From Anaeramoeba flamelloides (Eukaryota; Metamonada; Anaeramoebidae): DNA of 64,000 nucleotides. Below the pieces are notes generated by a model. It saw only the letters and a program-made list of their open reading frames with translations, was not told the origin of the DNA and made no database searches. Location of the stretch: contig JANTQA010000072.1 of the NCBI GenBank assembly GCA_027625915.1, forward strand, positions 2,108,001-2,172,000, written 5' to 3'. Both the position numbers and the translations under genes were made by a program. This document shows positions 12,749 to 26,144 of this stretch, piece after piece (the first letter of the stretch is position 1; every line of letters starts with the position of its first letter).

Positions 12749-13933
12749 TAACAATTAAACAACTACTTCAAATAGAAATTCCCTGATCAATTATCAAATT
12801 ATTAAATCAACCAAAAGTATTGTGGCTATTATTTTGAGTGTTTTTAATTAAATATAGCATTGATTTAGTTTTTTTTTTGATTTTTTAACAATCACTTCTG
12901 ATAAACCCCATCTACATTTCTATTTTTTTTTCTTTTTTCCTTTTTTGATATTTTTTGGCAATTTTTAATTTTTTAATTTAAAAATAATTTATATATACAT
13001 TTTTCTATAAATAACGATGAAATAGGTCATTTGATACTCTGATTTTCTTTCGTAAATCTAAACCAAAGGTTTGCTAGAGTATAATTTACACTTCTTCCAT
13101 CAATAATAATAAAGCTAAAAATTTTTACACATATATTTGAATTTATCAGGGTTGGTGTGGATAAAGAACCTCTAAATACAAATTTAGTATTTAAGACTAT
13201 TAGGATGTACTTTTTTTATTCTTTGAAAATAAAATAAAACAAAAAATAAAAAAAAAAGACAGATTTTCTATAGTTGTGAAATTTAAGAATATTTCAAAAT
13301 AATTAAAAATAAAATTCATTATTTACAACACTGAAATATTTAAATTATCCGCAAAGTTCAACAATTCCAAAAACGATAACATTTATTAATTTTTCAAATA
13401 GATATTACAAAGTAATAATTATTTTTTCAAAACTCAAATAAAGTTTGTTCATTTATGTTTGAAAAAATAAACATGAAGAAATAATAGAAAATATTAATCA
13501 CTTTTTGAGGGTACTTCATTCCTTTTCAAAAAATAGATCAATATATTCACAATGAATTAAATGAAATAAAACTCAATAAATTTATTTTAAACAAAGAAAG
13601 TTTGAAATTAGCACTTATTAATTAATAACCGTGAAATCAATGATTTTAATCTTAATTTTCTAAAAGGAAATTAAAGTATAGGGACATCAAGAGTGAAATT
13701 TACATTTCTTTAATTTAAAAAAAAAAACATCAATGATTTTTAATTTTTGAAATAACTAATAAAATAAAAATCGAAACTATGAGGAGTGTCCATATAAAAA
13801 TTAGTATTCTAAAAAAAAAAAAATAATAAAAAATATAATGATCAGTGATTATTTAAATTTTATTAAAAGGTATATAATAGGGATGAACTTTAAAAACATT
13901 TTTTTCTTTCTTTTTTTTTTTTTAATATATGGT

Positions 13934-14037
13934 ATATATATATATATATATATGTATGTATATATATAATGAACTAACGAACGAACGATATTCGATTCAA
14001 ATGTTTCTGGTTTATATATATATATATATATATATAT
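13934..14037. repeat. Paired AT microsatellites flanking a CGAACGAACGA spacer
   Basis: Two (AT)n runs (about 13934-13968 and 14015-14037) flank a short spacer containing three AACG steps. It sits just downstream of the stop codon of the minus-strand ankyrin/BTB gene. Confidence 0.75.
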
Positions 14038-14088
14038 TAGTAATTCCTAAGGTATCTTTGTAAATAAAATTAATTATATTTCATTTCT

Positions 14089-17000
14089 TTAAATTAATTT
14101 TCTTGATTTGTTTTTTTGTTGGAATTGTTCGTATTCTTTTTCTTGCTGAAATTTTAAAAATTCCATTTTTTTTTTTTCTTTTATTCTTAATAATTTTTCG
14201 TTATTTAATTTTTGTAAAAGTAATAAATATGACCAAAAATAATCATTACTATTTAGTTTAAAAATGTTAGCGAGTTTGATTAGTTCGTTGATATTGATAT
14301 CATTATAATTGACTGAAAATATTTTGTCGTGATATAAAAATTCGATCAATATTTTAAGTGATTTGATAGATATTTCATTTTCTAATTCATATTCATTATT
14401 TTGTTCATTATTTTGCAATCTTTTTTGAAACAAATCTCGAAAGAATTCACTTCGTGCTATTAAAACTTCTTTGTGTATTGTCTGTGATGCATTACCAACG
14501 ATAATTTTAAAATTTTTACCGAATTGATGTCTATAAAGCCTTTTTAAATCATTAATTAATCCATTTTTTGATTGCTTTTTACTAAAATGCACATTTGTGA
14601 TCTTTAATTTTTTCATTATATTTTTTATTGTTTTGAAAGAAGACATTTCCGCTACACCTGTATAAATAAACTTTAATAAAATGTTTATTTCAGTTTTTGA
14701 ATATTCCTTGAAGAGATCTAATTTTTTTTTTTCCGTTAAAAAATCTTTTAATCTTTTTACTTGTTTTTTTTTTTTTGTTTGCTGTTTTTCCTTTTCCTTT
14801 TCCTTTTCCTTTTCATTTTCATTTTCTTTTTCATTTTCATTTTCTTTTTCATTTTTAATTTCCTTTTTTTTTTCGTTTTCATTTTGATTTGTTTTTCTTT
14901 TTTTTTTGAGGAAAATGTCTCTGGTAATTCTTGCCATTACAAAATTAAAATGTATATTAATTTTTTCATCATTTAAACAGGTAATAGTAGAATCTGTTCC
15001 AATATTTGATGTGAACAATGTATAGAATTCTTGGGAAATTGAATCAAAGGATTTAAATAGTTTTCGGTATTCTTCTTCTTCGATTATATCTAAAATGGTA
15101 TAACCCTCAAAATTTTGTTGATGAACACTCGATCCATTTTGAAGTAAAAAATCAATAATTGAGAATTTATTGTTTCCACAGTACAGCCAAACCATCCACA
15201 GTGGTGTTAAACCATCTTTATTTTGATGGGTCAAATCAGCATTTAACTTGACCAAGGTTTTTATTTTTTTGAAATTCCCAATTTTACACATTTCAAATAG
15301 AATTGTTTCTTTTTCCTTATTAATAATATTTACGAAGGCTCCATTTTTAACCAATAGTTCAATGATTGAATTATCAACATTCTGATAGCACGCCGCAAAT
15401 AATAATGGCACACCGTTTATATCTTTTATATTTGGATCGCATCCTGCTCCAAGTAATAATTTTGTCATTTCATAATTATTTTGTGAAATACTATAGAATA
15501 ATACAGTCTGCCCAATTTCATTTTTTAATTTAAGATCGACATTTTGTTCAATTAAATATTTCATTAATTCAATGTTGGAACATTTGCAAGCACACATTAA
15601 TGGAGAATCGCCACTTCCATCCTGAAGATTTAAATCAGCCCCTTTCCCGATTAATAACTGATAGATTTCTTTCTGGTGTTCAGAAATTGAGAGATTTAAA
15701 GGTGTTCCTTTCTGTTATTTTTTGTGATTTTATAAAAAATTGAATAAAATAAAAAATATTTAATAATTTATTAATATTGTATAAAATATATGGAATAAAA
15801 ATTAAAATACACTATTTTTTAATGTTTCGAATTTTTCAAAGAGCCTGGAATTAATGAAAAAAAAAGCTTAATATTTCCGAAAAATGAAAAGGCACAATTT
15901 TTTAATAATAAATATTTTTTGATTTCTTCAATTAAACCTTTACACCAAATAATTATTTAGCTAACGATTTTTTAGTATAAACACTACAGGCCTAAGGATA
16001 GAAAAATAATTGTTTTTGATTGATCGAAGATATTTTTTTATTTTTTTGAATCCCGGTAAAACAAAATTTCAAATTAATAAATACTTTTATTTCATCAGTT
16101 AAAATATTTTTTTCATAAAATTAATTCTTTTGTAATTCAGTTTTTTTGAAAATCTATTTTAATTGTAAAAATTTGAAAAATAAGAAGATTTTTGTGATCA
16201 ACAAATTAGTGCTTTTTCTTAATCAAAGAAATTTTCTCATTTTTGTAATTGAAAAATAATAATTTTGAGTTAAAATTGATTCCTCATAAAACACTTTCGA
16301 AGAATTCAAAATTTTGTGAAAAAAAAATAAAAATGACAAATTTAACTTTTTACTTTTTTCAAAATGAATCGGAGAATTTTATTATTTTATTCCCTTTATT
16401 ATACAATTCTATGTTTAATAAATGGTATAAAATTGAATTGAATTAATATTATTTTGATTTTTAGTGTTACTTTTCAGTTGTAATGGTATACTATTTGCTG
16501 TTCTTTAGTTAAAAAAAAAAATATAAAATTCTTTTCACTCAAATTTGTCACATCCAAAAATGAAAAATTTTCTTTTTTTAAGAATCCATCAACACTTACG
16601 ATTGTTTAAAAATAATAGAATAAATAATCTTCGTAGTAAAGTTGATATTCATAAAAGAAATACCTTCACAAAAAATTATAATTGTAGTAAAAAACAAAAA
16701 TGTTAAAAAAATTTTTGTTCCCTTTTCATTGCAGCGTCTCATGCAAAATTTCTCAATTTCTTTAAAAAATTAAAATTGATGATAATAAGAGTTTTACAAA
16801 TAGAAAATGTCTGAATTTTTTAAAGAAATTACAAAGTCTCAATTTTCTAAAAGTTAATTTGGGGTTTTAGAACATTTTTTTTTTAAATTGACTCTTTTTA
16901 AAAAAATAAAAAAAAGAAAAAAGAAAAAATAAAGAAATAAAAAAAAAAATTGACTAAATTTGAAAAAATGATCAAAAAAAAAAAGAAAAAGAAGAAAAAA

Positions 17001-20000
17001 AAAACAAAAAAAAGAAAAGAAAAAAAAGAAAACAGAAGAAATCGCAAAAAGAAAAAAATATACAAAAAAAAAAAAAAAGTAAAAAAAATACACAAAATTT
17101 GTAAATTAGAAAAAATGATCTGATTTAAAAATTGAAAATATATTTTGAGAAGAATACTGGATTAAACTCATGAAATATGTTCTATTTCTTCAATTAAACT
17201 ATCCCTATTTGACTGAAAAATAGTTTATATATCTTGAATTTTTCAGAAAAACAAATACCATATTCAGATTTGATTGAAGACTTATTTTGAAATATTGTAA
17301 ATGTCTAAAATAATATTTTATTATTATGTTGTTAAATACATACTATCTAGGTGTATTGATTATTCATTTTTTTACTTTATTACGTTAATTTTTTTATTAA
17401 ATGTTTTGTGATAAAAACAGAGCAAATAATTAATTTGAAAGATAATTCCTTTTTGTAGGAAAAGAAAAAGAAAGCAAAAATTAAATTTTTTCTTGTTTTT
17501 TCAACTAATATTAACTTATCTTGGCAAGCAAAACTTTTAAATAAAAAAACAAACTTCTTGAAAGATATTAATTCTAATTAGTTAAAAAGAAGACAGAATA
17601 TTCTGTGATTTGCTTTTTCAAAAAGAAAATCACAGAAATCACAGAAAGTCGAATCTCAAATTTTTGATAACTTTTTGATTTGATTTCTCACGAGTCAATC
17701 CAGTCACTTTGTCGTTTTAAGAATTCTAAATTAGTGATACAAGGCAAAATTCAAAATGATCAACTTGGAAATTATTTTAAACTAGAAAATTTTATATTTT
17801 GAAAATTGAAATTAAATTAAATTTCTAGTAAGAGTTCTACTAGCAAAATATCGGGTTTCCATACTTGATAAAATACATTTTTTATCCAAAAATACTTGTT
17901 TTTTGGGGTGTTTGAAATATTCTCGAAAATACCCGAAAATCGAAAATACTCGAAAATTTTTTAACCACATAAAAACACGTTATGGAAAACTTCTAAGATT
18001 CCCTAGTGCCAATATACTCAGTTTAACGGTAAAATAACAATTTTACTTTCAGACAAAATATTTTTTTTGAATTTTCTACTTTAAACTACTCTAAAGAGTT
18101 TTTGGTACATTTTGAGTATATTTTAGTAATTGTTGGTACTTATTAGGGTAAGTGTATAGGTATGCCAGGGTATTGATATGGGTTGTGTTAGGTTAGGTAT
18201 GGTGTATGTTTGTACGTTTTGGTTAAACCAGTTCCTTTTATGGAATGGGAAGTAAAATAAAGTTTCGTTTGGATTGCCTTGTGGGGTATGGATATGTATT
18301 GTACGATTAGATATTACTCGGTTATTTTTGGATTGTATTTAAGATTACAAAATTATGAGTAATGATACACAATTAGAAATTTTCTTTATAAGTACATTTT
18401 CTCTCATTTAGTTAATACCATTTCGAAATCATCAGAAATGTTACAATTATTCAAGATATCAATTCCTTTCACACAAAATAGGTTGAATACTATTCCCTAA
18501 AATTTACTTTTTTTGAATTTTGATATTTGCATACAAAAAAATTTTTTTCAAAAATTAAAGCCAAATTTACCTTTATACTGAGTATATTGACACCAGTGTT
18601 TCTTAGAAGTTGTTCAAAAAGTGTTTTTTCGTGGTTAAAAAATTTTAGGGTATTTTCGATTTTCGGGTATTTTCGGGATTTTTTGATAGATTCGTTTTTT
18701 GTTGCAAACAAAATTAATTACAAATTTATTTTTTTTATGGAAAATTAAGTATATTTGTTTTAAGTTAATCGATAAAAGTCTTTAATCTTTAAAAAAAAAA
18801 CTGATGTACTTTGAAAAAATTAAATATAAAATTAAACCTTTCAGTACATTTATTTTTTTTCCAAATATTGAATGAAAAGAATCCAAAATTTTTAAAAATG
18901 AAACCTTGAATAAGCTAAATAATTGAAAATTTTGGTTATTTTGCAGACTAGAGTACAATTATCGAAGTGTTAATAATTAAAATCAAAATTTTTAACTTTT
19001 GAAAAAAACAGACAAAATTTATTGATCTAAATTATTTTTAATTAGTTTTTATTACAAATAAACGATTGACAATTGTCTGGCTATTATTATTTCTGAAAAA
19101 GATTTTATTGAAACGAACCTATTTATTGAATCTTGAGAAAATAAATTAAAATTTTAATTTAAATATTCCTTCTTAAAAATTAAATAAAAAATGCAAAATA
19201 AATTGTAATGATTTTTTAAATGGCTTTAATAAGAAAGCTAAATATTTTGTCTAGTTTTAATTCTTTAAAAGAATTCAACTTTTTGAGATATCTTTTTCAA
19301 AAACTAATCACAAAAACAAGAGCATACCTTCATGTGATTTTATAAAAAAATAATTGGATTTGTGAATTTTAACAAATTTTCTTGAATTTTTTCTGGTTTG
19401 ATATTGTATTTTAAACAATATAAAGTTTATTTTTTGAAAAATGTTTTCAAATGTTCCTACATCTGATTTGTGAATTGGAAACAAAATTCACAAAATCGGA
19501 CAACTGTTGAAAGTGGGTGTTAATTGTTTGTTGTCAATTTTTAAACAAATTAATTTTTTTTTTTTTTATTTTTTTTGTCAATTTTTGTCAAAAATAAATT
19601 TTCTTTAAAATAATCAAAATGAAAAAGATGTGAAATTGATATTAGAAAATATAATATTAGATTGAAAAAAATATTTACTATTTTTTTATTCAAATTAGCA
19701 CCAAGTTGGATTAATAATTTAACACGTTCAACTCCTTGATTATGAATTGCATAAAATACCAAACTTTGGCCCTATATTTAATAAGAAATAAATAATAGGA
19801 ATATAAAAAAAAGTGATCAGTAAAATTATTAAATATTTTAAATCAATAAAAAAAAAGAATAATTGATCGATTTATTGATAAATTTTAATATTTATCAACT
19901 CAAAAAATAATGAAAAGAATTAAGATAATAATAATAAGTATCAAAAGAAAAAACAAAAAAAATTGTTATTAATTTCCTAAAAATTATTCTTAAAGGAAGG

Positions 20001-23000
20001 TGTCATGAGGTAAAAAAAATTTTTTTTAATATGATCAGAAATTTATAAAATATTAGTATAATGTTAATAGAAAGATTTGATTGTCTGAAGAGGTTTTTTA
20101 GAAATTTTTAGTTTTTTTTTTTGTGGGAAAATTTTTAATTGTATTTTTTAAAAACTCGCCTTAATTGTGCTCTTTTAAAATATTTTACAATCATTAACTA
20201 GTATTTTTTAATATTTTAAATAAGATTAAAAGTGCGGATGTAGTTTACTTTTTAAAAAGGAATATTTCAAAAACATTTTTTTTCCAAGTTTTTTTGAGTT
20301 TTTTTGCTTGAAATTTTACACTTTTTTTCAGGAAAAATATTTATATTTCATTCTTGAACATTTGAAATCATTTTTAATACTTTTTTGATTAAATGTTTTT
20401 ATATATGTTTGATCAATTTTTATGACAAAAATCATTTTTTGAGGAGTATATTAAAGGGTATATTTGTGTAATATTGAAATCTATGGAGATGGAACCACCC
20501 TTAATTATTATTAAATTGAATTTCGGATATATATATATATATATATATATAAACAATATTCCAAAAATTTGGACATAGTTTAAACAGTTGGAAGAATAAC
20601 AATACCACACTTTAAATTCAATTTGTGAAGAATTTTGATTTTACAAACTATTTTTTTTTTTGTCTTTTTTTGTTTTGTTTTCATTTCCTTTTTTCCAATT
20701 ACGTAATCTGTTTCGTTAGATCTGGAATCTTTTTTTCAATGGTTAATAGAAGGTTAGTGTTGGGTTTGTTAAATTGGAAAACCACATACAATTGGTCGAT
20801 GGTATTTTATCATTTGATCGATCAATAATTGTTGGTGAAATTTCAATAAATTTACCAATACATTTTTTGTTCAGTCGTTTCATTATTTTGGACACACCAA
20901 TTTTTATTATTTTTGAGTTTTATATTTTTTTCTTTTATTTAGATTAAAATGATTACTTTTTAAAACATTAATACTGGGTTACTTAAATGTGGTTTTATAT
21001 TACATTTGGAAAAATATAATAAATAGGGTTTTTTTTTTTGCGTATTTTTGATTTGGGTGTGTCCAAATTTTTGGAATGGGGTTTATAAAAGAGTTATTCT
21101 TATTCTTTAATAATATTCGAATCCTTAACATCAATTTTTTCTAATTTTATAGTATTATTATTTTTATTTTCGATACAAAATTTGTATCAAAGTTAGGTGA
21201 CAAATGATAATTTATGTGGTATAGTAATTTTTATTTTTTTTTTATGCACAAAAATGAAAAATAAAGATTTAAGGAACGTTGTTGTTTGTGTGGGATTTTT
21301 AATATATTAACGTTTGTATTCTTTTTTTTTTTTTTTTTTGAAATCAAGGTGTTTTTTTTTAAATAATTCATTTTTTGTTTTTGTTTTGCCTTTTTATTCA
21401 AAACTTTAGCTAATCCCCATTCCAAAAATTATGACACACCCAAAATCAAAAATAGGCAAAAAAAAATCACAATTTATTGTATTTTCAGATTTATTGTTAA
21501 GAACTCAGTGTTGGGGGCTTAGTCTGGTAAAGAGGGAATTTTGAAATGACTAAAGTTGTGTCTTTTGATTCAAAGAGTATTTAAAATAGACAAAGTCATT
21601 AGAAGATTTAATTTATTGTATTTTCCAAAAATTAATATTAAATCACATTTAAGTCACCTATTATTAATGTTTTTGTATGTAATCATTTTTATCCAAATAA
21701 AAAAAAAAAAATATCAAAAGAAAAAAAAAAAGGGGTGTGTCCAAAATGACTAAAGGAGCGAGAACAAAAAAATTGTATTGGATTTATTGTTAAGGGTTAG
21801 ATGAAATCTCATCTAATCTGTTAAAGAGAAAATTTTGAAGTGGCTTGATTTGAGACTTTTGATTCAAAGAGTATCTAGAATAGATACAGTCGTCAGAAGT
21901 ATTTGAATCTTAATTTAGTTTTCTATAAAAAAATTGTATTGGCAAATTTGTTGAAATTTCACAAACAATTCTTGATCGTTCTAATGATTATAAACCTTCA
22001 ACTAACTGTATGCAATTTTTTTATTTAACAAACACAAAATTAACCTTCTATCAATCATTGTAAAAATTTTACCGAACTAACTAAACAGATTACGTAACTA
22101 TAAACAAAGGAAATGAAAACAAAAGAAAAAAATGATAAAAATAGTTTGTAAAATCAAAATTATTTTCAAATTGAATAAAAGTGTAGTATTGTTATTCATT
22201 TTATTGAATTCAAATGTAAACAAATTTTTGGAATTTATTTTATTATATGCTGAATTTAAATTTTTAAAATTATGATCAAATGAATTTTACAACTTTTTGT
22301 CAAAAATCAAATCAACTTTTATATATTTGTTTTTGTGAAATTTAAATAATTTTGATATATTAGAGGTTTTGATGATAATATATCAAATCATGATATTAAC
22401 AATAAAATCGCTATATTATTAAAAAAATCGCGATTAGTTATACTTTATCACGAAAAATCAATAAAATCGCGATATTCCATATTATCGGGATAAAATAAAA
22501 AATTATTTTTTTTGAAATCACCTTACAAAAAATCTCTTGATTTTTACAAAGCCGTGAGACTTTTACAACGTTTTTCCCCTTTAAAAATGTTAGTAAGTGT
22601 TTGCAAGGATTGTGAATTGTCTTCAAGTGTTTAAAAGTTTTGAAAGACATAAAACTTTTATAAACGGACTGGGAGTTTGTTTGTTGTGGAAAACCAAAAG
22701 TTTTTCTTTTCATTTTTTTTTTAACAAAATATAAAATCTCAAACAAATTTTATGATCATACTAATAATCAATCCATTTCAGCAATACACTTGAATATAAG
22801 ATAGATGTGTTTTCTTAAAATGGGGTTGTTACCTTCACAAGTTAAATAACCAAAAAGAATAACGAGTAATTTTCCTTCTTATTAGTGATCGATCAAAAAA
22901 AAACCTTTAAAACTCTAGTTGTATTTTCTGTCCAATATAAAGATACTCAAAGAAGAAGAATAAGAAGACAACAATTGTACAAAAAATCTTAATAATTGGT

Positions 23001-26000
23001 GATCATCTGGCTAGGTTGTTGTGAAACCTTTTGAAAAATTATCCAACTCCTTTCAGCTTTCCTAGAATATTGAAAATGTTTTCACCCAAGAACACATTCT
23101 TTTAAGAACGAGTGAAGGTTTTGTTGTTTTAGAAGCTCTTTTTGTTCAACAAAATTTACAACAGCACGATTGATTGAGAAAATATATTTATTTCTCTTTA
23201 GTTCTTATTGTTGTTGATCTAAAAGGATCGATAGATTTGTCAACCAAATCAAACGAAAGAATAATAAAACTCTTTGATGTGATCCTTGATTGAATCAAGT
23301 ATCTTTTTTGTTGTTTTTTCAAAGAATTACTTTTTTTCACCTAATCTATTTTTTGATCAAAAAAAATTTCTTTGTAAAAATATTACCCAATTACCCCAAA
23401 ATCCAACAACTATTATATTGCGATTACTTTTTAATCGTGATATTTTGGCATTTATCACGATTTTTTAATAATTATCGCGATTTGATAGAAATCATTGCTA
23501 TTTTAGTAACTTTATCGTGAATTGAGCATGATATCATCAAAACCTCTATTTAAATGTTCTCTTTTTTGTTCTAATTTTTTTTTTTTTTTTTCTTTTTCTT
23601 TTTCTTCATTATATATATATATATATATATAAACTCCATTTCAAAATCATTGGAACATTAAAAATCAAATTTTGAAAATAAATATTGTTATAAATTAAAG
23701 TTATATATTATAATAAAAAAATTACTATTTTAATATTCAGTTCTATTCACTAGAAATATTTGTTTTTTGTCTAAAAATAAAACAAAAAAAAGTAAAAATA
23801 AAATAAAATAAATTTGGGACATTTATTATGAAATTTAGTTTATATAGATGTGTGGGTGAGTGGGTGAGTGGGTGGGCAATATAGATATATAGATAGATTT
23901 CTTTTTTCAAAAGTAATTTGCAGACATAACGGGTATATAATTTTTCATTCAAAGTTATTTGGCGTTTTCTAAAACCATGTTATTATTTCCGTGGATTAAT
24001 AACTTGAAAAATTTGATTTTAAATCAAATGGAAAATTCATTCTCTCTTTTTTTCTCTTTGTTTTTTTTTTTTCTTTCAAAGTGTAAAATATTTTTTATTT
24101 ATTTTTCCTTTCTTAGAAAAATGGGAAGTTTACTCTTCAAATAAAATAAAATAAGAGTTATTTATTTTTTTAGTGAAAAAAAAAAATCTTTTTGGAGTAT
24201 TTCCTATTGTCACTAAGGGAAAAAAAGCAAAATATGTTTTTTAATTAGAAACCTTAATAGAAGCTGAAAATGAAAATTAATTTCAATTAAAAGAAGAAAT
24301 AAATTAACTTTTAAATAATAACCGTTAGGGAAAAAAAGTGAAACATGGTTTTTAATTGGGAACATTAATAGAACCTGAAAACGAAAAGTAAAATCAATTA
24401 AAAGAAGAAACCAAATAACTTCAAAGCTTAATCCATTGCATCATTTTCAATCAAACCAACAAGCACAATTTAAATCTACTTTCATATCGAAATTGTTTCT
24501 TGTAGTTTTGGAGATCTCAAAAATAGTCAATTTTTTCAACAAATTTTTAATAATCGATCAATCAAAAGAAAATTCAGATACCAAATAGGTAGTATTAAAA
24601 AAACTGTTATTCGGTTGAATCCTTCATTTAGTCTTTATTTATTTATTCTTTTATTAATTGACCTTACATTTCATTTTCAGGTTCTATTAATGTTCACAAT
24701 GAAAAACCGTGTTGCACTTTTTTTCCCGAACAGTAATTCATGTTATTAATTTTCATCTGAATCAAAAAAAAAACAATTTAGATCTCCTTTTATATCGAAA
24801 CCTTTATTCGTTCTTTTGGAGATCTCAAAAATAGTTAATTTTAGAAGAAAATTTTTAAAAATCGATCAATCAAAGAAAACCCCTTACACAAAAGATAGTA
24901 TTAAAAAAACTGCTATTGTGGCAAATCCTCCATTTTGTCTTTAGTCGTTTATATTTTCTTTTATTAATTGACCTTACATTTCATTTTCTGTGATTCTCTT
25001 AATATTCCCAGATAAAAACCGTGTTTCACTTTTTTTCCAAAATAGTTCTATTTCAAAAAAATGTGTACTAAAAGTATTTAAAAGTTTTGCTTTAATTGCG
25101 TAAAAGAGTGAACCTAATAGTTTGTGTACCATTTTGTAAAAATTCTCTAGTTATTATTTTTTGTTCTGAAAATTAATTGATTGGTTTTACTGATAAATTG
25201 CAATTTATGTTTGGAAATTTTTACTTGATTTTCCTTTTTGAAAATATTATGATCAAGCTTTGAATAAAGCATTTTATGAAGCCAAGTGTTAAGAAACTCT
25301 GTAAAATTAGTTGTTCTTCAAATTATTCTTTGTACTGGACTGTTTGATAAGAAACAGTTCGAAGATTTATAAAAATGGAAATTGAACTAAAAATTTTTTC
25401 AAATTTATTCGAATTTATCAGTATTAACAAAATAATTTTAATGGAAAATTGAACACCTTCCTTCGCATGTTTTTGTGTTTGGTAGTAAACCGAAGTTGGT
25501 GTTATTAAACAAAAAAAGAAGAAGAGGGGTTTTTTTTTCTTTCAAATCAAAAAGAAAAAAATCTCTTTATTGTCTTCTTTAAGTTGTGATCCAAAAAAAA
25601 ACAAGACAACAACCAATGATTTTTTGATCTTTTTATAAGAGACTTTGTTACGTGAAGAAATTGTTCTGAATTTTTAATGGCAAATTGTCTGAAAAAATTT
25701 TTAATTTTTTTTTTGAAAAAAGAAAAAAAAAAGAAAAAAAATTCTTTTTTTGATCCCAATCATCTGGATAAGAAGAAAAAAATTCAATGAAAGGAAAATA
25801 TGAAGAGAGTCATGGTAACAAAATTCCAAAACATTGTTTTGTCAAAGACTTTTTGGAATTTTTGTGTTCTGTTACTATGGTTATTAATGTTAAACCGAAA
25901 ACACATTGTAATTTGAAAAACATAAAAAAAATTAATTATCAAAGTAAAAATAATAGTAATAATTTTGTGAGTAAAAGAGTAAAATTTACATAGAACAACT

Positions 26001-26108
26001 TGTTAATAACTTGGGGATCTTGTTGAATTAAATTGTTGATTTGCTGTAAATTTTCTTGTTTATAAGGGGAATTAATAAGATTAAACAAATCTATTTCGTT
26101 TTTTGTGA

Positions 26109-26144
<36 letters not shown>

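Larger units (their letters stand above)
9578..14088. other. Intergenic region with one orphan exon
   Basis: The region between the Furry-like gene start and the 3' end of the ankyrin/BTB gene. It contains a small hairpin (10638-10740), a moderately GC-richer unassigned stretch (about 10840-11190) without a usable ORF, AT microsatellites (11655-11685, 13934-14037) and the orphan exon at 12563-12748. Otherwise I see only A+T-rich sequence. Confidence 0.5.
21411..22246 (+). mobile_element. Family-C MITE-like element, copy 3, with two SINE-like inserts
   Basis: It starts CCCCATTCCAAAAATTATGA and ends GGAATTTATTTTATTATA. It is about 300 bp longer than copies 1 and 2 because of two insertions of family D (21487-21609 and 21782-21926). 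It lies only 324 bp from copy 2, in the opposite orientation. Confidence 0.7.
19772..25989 (-). other. Giant intron 1 of the ankyrin/BTB gene (6.2 kb)
   Basis: The donor is GTAAAT at 25989 and the acceptor is TATAG at 19772. It is almost filled with mobile elements: family C at 20549-21087 and 21411-22246, family F at 22363-23546, family G at 23628-23843 and a family-J cluster at 24216-25043. A protein-like stretch at 25641-25680 (FAIKNSEQFLH on minus) is not called because its phase does not fit. Confidence 0.45.

Noticed and set aside
16854-17095. Phenylalanine-rich ORFs on minus strand
   Set aside because: A-rich homopolymer stretch within an intron, no protein character.
25547-25993. ORFs between the polyQ exon and 25.5 kb, including FAIKNSEQFLH
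   Set aside because: First thought to continue an importin-like domain; splice phases do not match and the ankyrin continuation at 19771 fits better.
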